From: JAVJPJ01 sp040217295 | GTDB lineage: Bacteria > Pseudomonadota > Alphaproteobacteria > Rhodobacterales > Rhodobacteraceae | DNA: 14,077 nt | Reading direction: 5' to 3' | NCBI GenBank assembly: GCA_964460185.1 | Contig: CAYWTM010000090.1 | Coordinates: forward strand, 1 to 14,077 | Shown here: piece after piece, positions 6,470 through 13,925 of the stretch | Layout: each line of letters begins with the position of its first letter | Numbering within the stretch: the stretch's first letter is position 1 | The notes under the pieces: generated by a model | Told to the model about the DNA's origin: nothing | What the model saw: the letters and a program-made list of their open reading frames with translations, nothing else | Databases searched by the model: none | Position numbers and translations under genes: made by a program

Positions 6470-7501
6470 TCAGCGCACGTCGCGGAAGCAGCGGAACCCG
6501 AGGTGGTAGTTGCGGTGACTGGCTGCCGACATCACCTGCGAGCCATGCCAGAACGGCGCCCGCCAGCGTGCCCAGTGTTCATGGGCACGGATCGTATCCC
6601 AAATGAACCATGAGCCCTTCATCTCGGTCACACCCAAGGTGGTCGATCCGCGGCTGGCCATCTGGTCTTCGCTGAGCGGCAGGTTCATGTGCTCGGCCGC
6701 ATTGCCGTCGATGTCAAAGACCCCAAGCGGTGACTGGCACTGCGGAAAAGACCCGGATGGATACGTGTTCGATCCGCAGCCCGTGAACGAACCGCCATTG
6801 CACGACGCGTTCTTGAAACTGCCCGTCGCGCAAACGCCCGACCGCCAGCTCCCGATGGAATACTGGTTCGACGTCGATCCGTAGCGCGCGTTGTGAATGC
6901 CGCGCATGGTGTTCACCGCCGCCGAGGCCCCCATGCCGCGGATCCGGTCGAAAGGGTAATCGGGCGGCAAGAGCTGGCCGGCGGCCGCCCCTTCCCATTC
7001 ATGCGCATCGCCCATGCGCTTGCCCTCAGCGGCGCACAACATCGCGGCCTCGTTTGCGCGCACCCATACCACCGGGTACGCCATCGGAATGTTCGGATAT
7101 TCGAACATGTCGGCACACACGGTCGCATCCTCTGGACGTTGTGTCGCCGGATCGTAAAGCGGGACCATGAAGGGCTCGCCGCAAATGCGCTCGTATTGCC
7201 GGTTGCGATAGCTTTGCTGCACCTGGTCGACGGATCCACCGATCCGGGCGGCCGCCTCTTCGGGGGTCAGCGGGTGACGGGTGACGGCGGGGTTGCCCTG
7301 CCCCATCCAGCCGTTGGGCGATCCGGCGAAGATCTCGCGGATGCGGCGAATCTCAGACCCCGACACACCACGAACCTGCTGCATCTGCTGGAACATCAAC
7401 TCGTTGCGTTCCGCCAGACCCTGCGCATTGGCAACCGGTGCCAGACAGGCCATCGCCAGTGCGGTGATCGCGGTCTTCAAGGTCGTGCGCAACATCATCA
7501 T
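6470..7501 (-). CDS. Secreted SUMF1/FGE-fold protein lacking catalytic cysteines
   Basis: 343 residues from the first of three consecutive ATG codons (ATGATGATG). The GGAGG upstream best fits the second or third ATG (5 or 8 bases), so the protein may be 341-342 residues. A signal peptide ends ANA (cleavage after about residue 26). The sulfatase-modifying-factor fold is seen in YPVVWVRANEAAMLCAAEGKRMGDAHEWEGAA (142-173 region), LGVFDIDGNAAEH (259-271), MKGSWF (294-299) and the closing NYHLGFRCFRD (331-341). A Cys/Gly-rich insert lies at 222-255 (C224, C234, C242, C255), probably disulfide-linked in the periplasm. The Cys pair that formylglycine-generating enzymes use just before the final GFRC is absent (SAASHRNYH instead), so sulfatase activation is unlikely; carbohydrate or protein binding is more plausible. 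The first ATG overlaps the stop of the upstream gene, so the two are translationally coupled and probably work together. Confidence 0.8.
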   Translation of the reverse strand: MMMLRTTLKTAITALAMACLAPVANAQGLAERNELMFQQMQQVRGVSGSEIRRIREIFAGSPNGWMGQGNPAVTRHPLTPEEAAARIGGSVDQVQQSYRNRQYERICGEPFMVPLYDPATQRPEDATVCADMFEYPNIPMAYPVVWVRANEAAMLCAAEGKRMGDAHEWEGAAAGQLLPPDYPFDRIRGMGASAAVNTMRGIHNARYGSTSNQYSIGSWRSGVCATGSFKNASCNGGSFTGCGSNTYPSGSFPQCQSPLGVFDIDGNAAEHMNLPLSEDQMASRGSTTLGVTEMKGSWFIWDTIRAHEHWARWRAPFWHGSQVMSAASHRNYHLGFRCFRDVR

Positions 7502-9225
7502 TCCCTCCGCAGCAGGTAAAAGAAATCCCGGTTGTCCGGGGCCAGTATGAAACGCGGAACGCGTCCCGCGCTGTCGCGTGGATCGGCTTCGGCCATGCCG
7601 GACACCAGGTGACGCGTTTCGATCTCGTCCTCGCCATGGATGTAGAGCGCCATGTAGGTCAGCTCCTGGCTGTTCATGTCCAACAACATCGCATAGTCGC
7701 ATTGATACGCCTGGAAGGTCCGTGCCATGCCCGACGGCGTTGCGGTCGAGAAATAGGCGTAGATCAGGAATTGCCGCCCCTCGACCGTGCGCAGGCAGGC
7801 ACCCCCGCGCAGGGTCCGCAAGTCCGCCTCGGCCGATCCCGACCAATTGCCGCCCCCCCACGAGGTGACCCGCGACCCGGGCACCCCGTCTTCGATCAGG
7901 GGCACACCGTTCTGGCGGGCAAAATACAGATCGGGCAAACGCGCCTCGTCCCCCTCGGCCCAGGTGCTCATGCCAATGTCCCCATCGGAGGTCATGTAAA
8001 GCGTAGCCAGGTTCGGCCACAGCCGCGACAGCAGCACGCCGTGGGTCATGAACCCATAGTGGTGGCCCCAATTGAAGGTTGCATAGTCGCCGAACCGCCA
8101 GGCGCCATGTTCCCGTTTGAAACCGCCCGTGAAGGTCGCCGCCACCCGGTCCGTGAACGACGGGGACAGCATGCCGTTCATGACCAGCGGATCGGGCCTG
8201 TCGAACCCGTCGGGACCAGGGCCCTGGTAATGCCGCCCCCCGCCAGAGGGGCGTGGCGACCAGGACAGGTTGGGGTGATCGGTGCCCAGTTCGTAACCGA
8301 TTTCGAACTGTTCCATGTCGAAGGCAACCAGATAGACATCGGCGCGACTTTCGATCCCGTCCAACCCGTTGGCGCCGGGCGTGTCGAACACGGCACGGTC
8401 GATCATGCCGGGCTGCATCACGCTGGCATAGATACCGGGCGCGTCATCCACCTCATACCAGGATCCCGCCGTCATGGCGCCGGCGTCGGTGCCGATCAGG
8501 TCAAAACCCATGAAGGGCCGCATGGCGGGCGCGCGCGACAACAGCGCCGTTCCCAACAGCCCGACGCCATCGATCTCTTCCTCGGCCTCCAGCCCTTCGG
8601 ATGAGACCATGAAGGCATCCTCGAAAAACGCGCCCTTGATCAGGTTCACGATACTGTCGCCGAACAGGACATTGTCGCGCAGGAATTGCGAGACGGCCTC
8701 ACGCGTGGTGCGATTACCCTGCACCCGGTTGCGCAGGTACATTGACCAGTCGCAGATGGGCGCAAAGGGCAGACCGCTGTCGCGTGCATCTTGCAATTCG
8801 CCCTGCCACGGCACGCAGGCATTCAGATCATCATCTGTTTCGACGATCAGCGCCGGTCCATCGGCATCCAGGGACACCCGGTTCGCGTCGGCATCGGCAT
8901 TTTCGAGGTGGTAGAACCGCGACCGCGCACCTTCGGCAGCGACCTCCAGAACGAACCAGGAATTCACATGCGGATTCATCGAGGTCAGGGTGTAGGTCGT
9001 CCCATCCGGGTCGGTGACGGTCTGGCTGATTCGGAAGGGTTGCAGGGCCCAGATCGACCCCGGCACATCCGCCATCAATTCGGCCATCTGTTCATCGATG
9101 ACAGCCTGTTCGGGCAATTCCATGCCCTGAACCGATGCGGTCAGTGACCAGGCGAGAGCGGAAAATGCCGCTATGGAGGACGTAAATGCAAATCGATACG
9201 ATCGAACGGACAACAGCCGGGGCAA
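7498..9225 (-). CDS. Secreted NAGPA-like (phosphodiester glycosidase family) protein
   Basis: 575 residues from a TTG start, chosen because AAGGGAG lies 6 bases upstream and because it gives a clean signal peptide (basic RSYRFAF, hydrophobic AAFSALAWSL, cleavage near residue 34). Longer in-frame extensions lack both. Residues about 295-520 carry the pattern of the NAGPA/phosphodiester glycosidase family: VYLVAFDME (297-305), ATFTGGFK (363-370), PNLATLYMTSDGDIGMSTW (404-422), FARQNGVPLIEDG (435-447), SWGGGNW (455-461), RGGAC, FLIYAYFS (486-493) and CDYAMLLDMNS (509-519). Family members hydrolyse sugar-1-phosphodiesters such as GlcNAc-phospho-mannose; the substrate here is unknown. The N-terminal 260 residues are not recognised. 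The stop overlaps the ATG of the SUMF1-like gene. The assignment rests on motif order read by eye, so it is moderate. Confidence 0.68.
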   Translation of the reverse strand: MPRLLSVRSYRFAFTSSIAAFSALAWSLTASVQGMELPEQAVIDEQMAELMADVPGSIWALQPFRISQTVTDPDGTTYTLTSMNPHVNSWFVLEVAAEGARSRFYHLENADADANRVSLDADGPALIVETDDDLNACVPWQGELQDARDSGLPFAPICDWSMYLRNRVQGNRTTREAVSQFLRDNVLFGDSIVNLIKGAFFEDAFMVSSEGLEAEEEIDGVGLLGTALLSRAPAMRPFMGFDLIGTDAGAMTAGSWYEVDDAPGIYASVMQPGMIDRAVFDTPGANGLDGIESRADVYLVAFDMEQFEIGYELGTDHPNLSWSPRPSGGGRHYQGPGPDGFDRPDPLVMNGMLSPSFTDRVAATFTGGFKREHGAWRFGDYATFNWGHHYGFMTHGVLLSRLWPNLATLYMTSDGDIGMSTWAEGDEARLPDLYFARQNGVPLIEDGVPGSRVTSWGGGNWSGSAEADLRTLRGGACLRTVEGRQFLIYAYFSTATPSGMARTFQAYQCDYAMLLDMNSQELTYMALYIHGEDEIETRHLVSGMAEADPRDSAGRVPRFILAPDNRDFFYLLRRE

Positions 9226-9587
9226 GGCAAACTCCCTTAAGGTAAAAACCACCACCAGCGGTCTGTGGCCGGTAGCAAACATCCGGCGGAAAGGGTGCAA
9301 CAACTCGCCGAGTGACGCAACGGCGGGAAACGGGAATCCAGTGATTTGTCGCACTGTGTGAAGACAGTCACTATCTCGGGCATGTCGTGGTGGAAACAAC
9401 CTCCGGCAATCAAGGGACGGTATCTTGCATCCACCGCAACTTGTTAACCAAGTCTTAATCATGTCGGTTGAAACTGGCATTTCGGGGCAAGCTGAGTGTT
9501 CAGCCGTGCCATCTGTGATTGGCGTCTCAGGTGGGACTTGAAAAGCTGCGCCCCGAAAAAGAACACCGAACGACATGGGGCGCCGTC
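9226..9587. other. 362-bp divergent intergenic region
   Basis: The region separates the start of the secreted NAGPA-like gene (minus) and the TPR-like gene (plus), so it should hold both promoters. Visible content: the TTG start's AAGGGAG Shine-Dalgarno (9232-9238), a quasi-palindrome ACTCGCCGAGT around 9304-9314, and an AT-rich patch at 9440-9460 with a CtrA-like box. No ORF in it looks real: the open frames crossing it are upstream extensions of the flanking genes. Confidence 0.6.
9444..9458. promoter_or_regulatory. CtrA-type binding box (TTAA-N7-TTAA)
   Basis: TTAACCAAGTCTTAA matches the full alphaproteobacterial CtrA consensus TTAA-N7-TTAA exactly, including the TTAACC form of the first half. 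It sits in the AT-rich part of a divergent intergenic region, 130 bp before the TPR-like gene's ATG and 219 bp from the secreted NAGPA-like gene's TTG, and could control either. The match is seen; binding is inferred. Confidence 0.5.
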
Positions 9588-10178
9588 ATGAGCAACAACA
9601 GACCGGATTTGGACAAGGATACGGTGCCGCCGGGCCTTTTGGCCGCAGGCGGTGCCGCGCATTCGGCCCCCCCTGCCGACGTATCTTCGGACTACGATCC
9701 CGATGGGACACCCGCGCTGGCGTTGTTGTTGCGCGCGCAACTGGCTCTCGGGAAAACCGAAGAAGCGGCGCGCACGATGGCGAGGCTTGCCGAAAAGCCG
9801 ATATCGCCCGAACGGATCGAGGCTCAGGTCGGGTATGCGCTGGCGATTGACGACCTGATGATGGCGCGCACCATTCTGGCCGACGCAGAAGCGGATGGCG
9901 CCACTCGGAAATCGGAATCAGCGCAGATCAAGGCGCGTATCGCTATGGCGGAGAGGGATTTTCTGGCGGCGAAGGCAATTCTTGCCGCTGCCGTGGAAGC
10001 CGACCCCGACAACGGCGCGTTGCGCCGCCTCATGGCAGAAGTCATGGTCGCCAGCGGCTCGGCGGCCGACGTGCGCGCCGTTCTGGCGCATCTGGGCCAG
10101 ATGCCGGTCAATCCGCCCGCCCCCAAGGCGCCGGGCGACGATCAGGACGGCGATCACCCCAACCGAGTGACCGGTTAG
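9588..10178 (+). CDS. Small TPR-like cytoplasmic protein
   Basis: 196 residues, no signal peptide or membrane segment. The first 40 residues are polar and probably disordered, as is the Pro/Asp-rich tail (172-196). Between them (about 42-170) lie alternating helices with Ala at the small positions. The clearest tetratricopeptide-like unit is around 113-146 (AMAERDFLAAKAILAAAVEADPDN), preceded by a related unit at about 44-70 (LLLRAQLALGKTEEAARTMARLAE). Such proteins are scaffolds; the partner is unknown. The ATG at 9588 is chosen over a TTG 69 bp upstream because the added segment (QVGLEKLRPEKEHRTTWG) does not resemble the rest; neither has a strong ribosome binding site. The gene stands 85 bp ahead of the aminotransferase-like gene and may share its transcript. 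The CtrA-like box lies upstream. Confidence 0.65.
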   Translation: MSNNRPDLDKDTVPPGLLAAGGAAHSAPPADVSSDYDPDGTPALALLLRAQLALGKTEEAARTMARLAEKPISPERIEAQVGYALAIDDLMMARTILADAEADGATRKSESAQIKARIAMAERDFLAAKAILAAAVEADPDNGALRRLMAEVMVASGSAADVRAVLAHLGQMPVNPPAPKAPGDDQDGDHPNRVTG

Positions 10179-10263
10179 CGAGGTCGCCCGGACACGGCGG
10201 GTTGCAGGATGGCGGGTTTTCGCGGAACACTCGCGGTGACCGCTCCCGTTGCCGAGACCTGCC

Positions 10264-11223
10264 ATGACATCGCCCGCCCCCGCCACGCCCTCGACCCACG
10301 ACGCCGAGGAAGATGCCCGTAACGCCGATATCCTGATCTACGTGAACGGAGCATTGCTGCCGCGCGAAGACGCCAAGGTATCGGTATACGATTCCGGCTT
10401 CATGCTGGGCGACGGCATGTGGGAGGGGATGCGCCTTTACGATGGGTACTGGGCTTTTTTCGACGATCACATGGATCGCTTTTTCGACAGCTGCAAAGCC
10501 GTGAGCCTGGATGTCGGAACCGATCGCGACGGCATCCTCGAGGCACTGACCCGCACCGCCGAGGCCAATGGCATGACGACCGATGTGCATTGCCGCATGA
10601 TGTTGACGCGCGGGGTGAAATCGAAACCATTCCAGCATCCCAAGCTCAGCCGACAGGGGCCGACGCTGGTGATCATCATGGAACATTCCAAACCGGTCGA
10701 CCGGCTGCAATCGGCGGGCATTCGTCTGGCCAGCGTGCCCCAGGTACGTGGCCTGCCCCATGCGCAGGACGCAAAATTCAACTCTCATTCGAAACTGAAC
10801 TGCGTGATCGCCTGCCTTCAGGCCGAACAGGCGGGCGCCGATGAAGCGTTGATGCTCGACCCGCATGGGTTCGTGAACACCACCAACGCGTGCAATTTCT
10901 TTATCGTGCGCAAGGGGGCCGTTTGGACCTCGACCGGGGATTACTGCATGAACGGCGTCACGCGGCAAAAGGTGATCGATCTGTGCCGCGCCGATGGCAT
11001 CCCGGTCCTTGAAAAGAACTATTCCCTGTACGAGGCCTATTCGGCAGACGAGGCATTTCTGACCGGGACCTTCGGCGCCCAGACCCCGGTGGCCGAGATC
11101 GACGGCAAGCCGGTGGGCGACGGAACACGCCCGGTCATGGCGCGGATCCAGAAGCTCTACAAGGATCTGATCGCCCAAGACATCGCCGCGCAGGTCATCG
11201 CGCGGCCCTCACGATTGGTTTGA
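10264..11223 (+). CDS. Class-IV PLP aminotransferase-like protein (BCAT/D-amino acid aminotransferase fold)
   Basis: 319 residues. The class-IV pattern is plain: ILIYVNGALLPREDAKVSVY (23-42), GFMLGDGMWEGMRLYDG (45-61), GADEALMLDPHGFV (191-204), NFFIV (211-215), NGVTRQKVIDLC (230-241) and DEAFLTGTFGAQTPVAEIDG (262-281). K171 in DAKFNS is the best candidate for the PLP-binding lysine. The Glu that normally follows the G-x-V strand (pattern GxVxE....NxF) and contacts the PLP ring nitrogen is replaced: the segment reads GFVNTTNACNFF, putting T206 there. The protein may therefore be an atypical aminotransferase, a lyase, or catalytically altered. The ATG at 10264 is preferred; a TTG 15 bp upstream is the alternative. 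It leads a run of four same-strand genes with gaps of 54, -4 and -4 bp, so it likely acts in one pathway with them; the substrate is unknown. Confidence 0.82.
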   Translation: MTSPAPATPSTHDAEEDARNADILIYVNGALLPREDAKVSVYDSGFMLGDGMWEGMRLYDGYWAFFDDHMDRFFDSCKAVSLDVGTDRDGILEALTRTAEANGMTTDVHCRMMLTRGVKSKPFQHPKLSRQGPTLVIIMEHSKPVDRLQSAGIRLASVPQVRGLPHAQDAKFNSHSKLNCVIACLQAEQAGADEALMLDPHGFVNTTNACNFFIVRKGAVWTSTGDYCMNGVTRQKVIDLCRADGIPVLEKNYSLYEAYSADEAFLTGTFGAQTPVAEIDGKPVGDGTRPVMARIQKLYKDLIAQDIAAQVIARPSRLV

Positions 11224-11277
11224 CCCCGCCCGCCGCGCGCCCCATGCTGTCTCTGGAATTACCGCAAGGATCAGGAC

Positions 11278-12252
11278 ATGCGCATTGACGGGCTGCAATA
11301 TGCCAATTGGTCAGAAAAGATCTTTCGTCAGATGCGCGAGGGCGGCGTGGATGCCGTCCACGTGACCATTGCCTATCACGAGACGTTCCGCGAAACCGTT
11401 CTGCAGCTGGAGAGATGGAACCGGTATTTCGAACAATTCCATGATCTTATCGTCCGAGGCTCAACCTCTTCCGATATCGACCTGGCCCGTGACACCGGCC
11501 GCACGGCGATCTTTTTCGGGGCGCAGAACCCGTCCCCCATCGAAGACGACATCGGGTTGGTCGAAATCCTCCACAGGCTTGGCCTGCGCTTCATGCAGTT
11601 GACCTACAACAACCAATCCCTGCTTGCGACGGGCTGTTACGAGGATGAGGATCCGGGCCTGACGCGGATGGGCAAGCAGGTCATCGCCGAGATGAACCGC
11701 GTGGGCCTGGTGGTCGACATGAGCCATTCGGCGGACAGATCGACGATCGAAGCGGCCGAGGTCTCGACCCGACCCATCGCGATCACCCATGCGAACCCCC
11801 ACGCCTGGCACGCTGCACGACGCAACAAGCGCCACGAAGTTCTAAAGGCCGTGACGGATCGCGGCGGAATGCTTGGGGTGTCGCTGTATCCCCATCACCT
11901 CAGGGACGGCTCGGACTGCACGCTCGACAGCTTTTGCCAGATGATCGCGGAGGCGGCCGGGACCTATGGCGCGGATCATTTGGGCATCGGCAGCGACCTG
12001 TGTCAGGATCAACCCGACAGCGTGGTGGAATGGATGCGCGTGGGCCGCTGGACGAAACAGATCGACTATGGCGAAGGCTCGGCCGCGGCGCCGGGGTTTC
12101 CGCCCATGCCCGACTGGTTTCAGGACAATCGCGATTTCGGGCGGATCGAGGATGGCCTGCGGCGCACCGGACTGAATGCAAGCGAGGTGGCGGGCATCAT
12201 GGGCGGCAACTGGTATAGGTTCTTCGCACAGAATTTCGGGCCCGCGTCATGA
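11278..12252 (+). CDS. Peptidase M19 (membrane dipeptidase) homologue with altered metal site
   Basis: 324 residues, no signal peptide. AAGGA lies 7 bases before the ATG. The M19 TIM-barrel signature is clear: DAVHVTIAYHE (25-35), LGLRFMQLTYNNQSLLATGC (101-120), GLTRMGKQVIAEMNRVGLVVDMSH (127-150), AITHANP (168-174), RRNKRHE (181-187), GGMLGVSLYP (196-205), LGIGSDLCQD (235-244) and GIMGGNWYR (306-314). H150 and H171 are 21 residues apart, exactly like the zinc ligands His198/His219 of human renal dipeptidase, and R182 and D240 match substrate-site residues. The N-terminal HxD metal motif is replaced by DGLQY (4-8), and the bridging Glu appears as Gln (FGAQN, Q83). A binuclear zinc site is thus unlikely, and the protein may use one metal or act on something other than a dipeptide. 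The stop overlaps the next gene (ATGA). Confidence 0.83.
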   Translation: MRIDGLQYANWSEKIFRQMREGGVDAVHVTIAYHETFRETVLQLERWNRYFEQFHDLIVRGSTSSDIDLARDTGRTAIFFGAQNPSPIEDDIGLVEILHRLGLRFMQLTYNNQSLLATGCYEDEDPGLTRMGKQVIAEMNRVGLVVDMSHSADRSTIEAAEVSTRPIAITHANPHAWHAARRNKRHEVLKAVTDRGGMLGVSLYPHHLRDGSDCTLDSFCQMIAEAAGTYGADHLGIGSDLCQDQPDSVVEWMRVGRWTKQIDYGEGSAAAPGFPPMPDWFQDNRDFGRIEDGLRRTGLNASEVAGIMGGNWYRFFAQNFGPAS

Positions 12253-13925
12253 AACATTCCGCCCCGCAGATCCCGCGCCGCGATCCCGCGACCGTCATGC
12301 GCCTGAGCCGTTTGGGATCGCTGCACCAGTCCCGGCTCAGCTTCATGCGCATCCTGATGCGCCGCATGGCAGCGGACGGCTGGACGGTGACGCGCCCCGT
12401 GTTCGACATCGACAACACCGGTGTCGGCCGCGCGGTCTACACGGCAAACGGGCCCGATGGGGCCTATTCTCTGGTGGCCTTTGCCCATGACCTGCCCGAC
12501 GCTTTGCGCAGCGACCGGGTGATCGCCGAGGCATGGGACGCGACCTTCGCCTTGTTCGATGGCGTGCCCACGACGGCGGATCTGGACCGTCTCGCGGCCA
12601 ATGTCCCCCTGCAAGAGGCCGGGCGCGTCTCGGAACGTGAATTGACGCTGTCGCGCGCCAATCGGTCCGTCAGGCTTTGGGCCCATGTCGTCGGCGCATT
12701 GGCCGAGGGCCGGCAGCCTGATCCTGCCCAGATCGACGATGTCGGCTACCTGATGCGCACCACTGCCGTTTACGGATCCGGCAAGTTCGGGGCCGCCGAC
12801 CGTGCCATGATCGCCGACCGCCCGGCCATGCAGGCCCCGTTTCAGGCCGAGATGCTGAGCGTCTACCTGATCCGGACATTCGTGCGGGACCTGGTCAATC
12901 ACATGGCGCGTTCCAAGGGCGGCGCGCAAGCGGTGGATCTTGACCCCGACCTTGCCCGCAGGCTTGGCATCGGGAATTCCACCGGGCTTGGGATGGCGCC
13001 CTTCATCGTCAACCATCCGGTCTTGTTCAACAACTGGATCATGGCGCGCGAAGAGGCGCTGGCGCGCGTGCGGGGCGTCCAGCGCCCGACGCGGGCGCAA
13101 CTCGACCGGTTTATGAACCTGCTTGCGCGCAGCGCGCGGGGGTTGGCGACATGGCGATCCGCGCATCCGATCCAGGTCGAGAAACTGGCCGCCCTGCGCG
13201 GGGATATCGACCGGCTGACCGCCCGTCTTGGGGCGGCGGCCCTGGACTGCGATTACCCATGGGATGCCCTGGTCCGTTGGAGCGAGACAGAATTGAGCCA
13301 GGAAGGGCAGGAGATGCTCGTATCGCTGGTTTTGGAGCCCCATGGCGATCTGGTTGATGGGCTGGCCGATTGCATGGCAGATCCGATATCGGACCACCTT
13401 GCCATCGACGGATCCGCGACGGTGGCCGACACACTGTCGGAGGCGCGCAACCTGTTCGGATGGGCCGAGACGATCGACTGGTCCGATCCGTCCGCGACCG
13501 CGCGCGCATGGTACGTCTCAGAGGAAAAACTGGAACCGCGACTGGGCGAGCGGTTCGAAGAACCGATTGCGGATTACGAGCAGCCACTGGCCCCCGCCCG
13601 CGACGGCGTGGCCCTGATCCGCTGCCTGGAGGCCTGGCCGGGCGATGCATCCGTGGCCGACCTGCTGCTGGCCCATCCCGAACACCGCGCCAGCCTGCGC
13701 CGCGTTCAATTGGCCCGGTTCGCGCCCTATGGCGAGATCCGCGACAATACCCTGGCCGCCGATATGCGCCCGATCGACATGCTGCGCGCCAAGCTGTCGT
13801 TTTTCGGGGCCACGCAATTCGATCCACGCTCGGACAGGTGGGTGCGGATCTGCATGTATGCCGGAGCCCCCTACCCTGAGGATCTGACAGACATGAGCGC
13901 GGACGACTGGGTGTATCCGGCTTGA
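12249..13925 (+). CDS. Uncharacterised 558-residue cytoplasmic protein
   Basis: I do not recognise this family. The ATG forms an ATGA overlap with the M19 gene, and the stop overlaps a TTG of the next gene, so it is central in a coupled operon. No signal peptide, membrane span or nucleotide-binding loop is visible. The N-terminus (1-40) is basic and helical (MRLSRLGSLHQSRLSFMRILMRR), followed by a mixed region with FDIDNTGVGRAVYTANGPDGAYSLVAF (52-78) that looks like a beta sheet. The middle (100-330) is mostly helical, with conserved-looking GSGKFGAADRA (176-186), GIGNSTGLGMAPFIVNHPVLFNNW (238-261). The tail (430-558) is rich in Trp, Tyr and acidic residues. Glycine-rich GNSTGLGMAPF could be a ligand loop, but that is a guess. 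Function should be sought together with the aminotransferase-like, dipeptidase-like and DUF3726-like neighbours. Confidence 0.8.
   Translation: MKHSAPQIPRRDPATVMRLSRLGSLHQSRLSFMRILMRRMAADGWTVTRPVFDIDNTGVGRAVYTANGPDGAYSLVAFAHDLPDALRSDRVIAEAWDATFALFDGVPTTADLDRLAANVPLQEAGRVSERELTLSRANRSVRLWAHVVGALAEGRQPDPAQIDDVGYLMRTTAVYGSGKFGAADRAMIADRPAMQAPFQAEMLSVYLIRTFVRDLVNHMARSKGGAQAVDLDPDLARRLGIGNSTGLGMAPFIVNHPVLFNNWIMAREEALARVRGVQRPTRAQLDRFMNLLARSARGLATWRSAHPIQVEKLAALRGDIDRLTARLGAAALDCDYPWDALVRWSETELSQEGQEMLVSLVLEPHGDLVDGLADCMADPISDHLAIDGSATVADTLSEARNLFGWAETIDWSDPSATARAWYVSEEKLEPRLGERFEEPIADYEQPLAPARDGVALIRCLEAWPGDASVADLLLAHPEHRASLRRVQLARFAPYGEIRDNTLAADMRPIDMLRAKLSFFGATQFDPRSDRWVRICMYAGAPYPEDLTDMSADDWVYPA

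Noticed and set aside
7609..8604. 331-residue plus-strand open frame opposite the NAGPA-like gene
   Set aside because: Composition typical of antisense frames (many His, Arg, Gly, Gln), no domain; the minus strand has a signal peptide and family motifs.
12120..13397. 425-residue minus-strand open frame opposite the 558-residue protein
   Set aside because: Same antisense composition with no motif or ribosome binding site; the plus-strand gene is coupled to both neighbours by 4-base overlaps.
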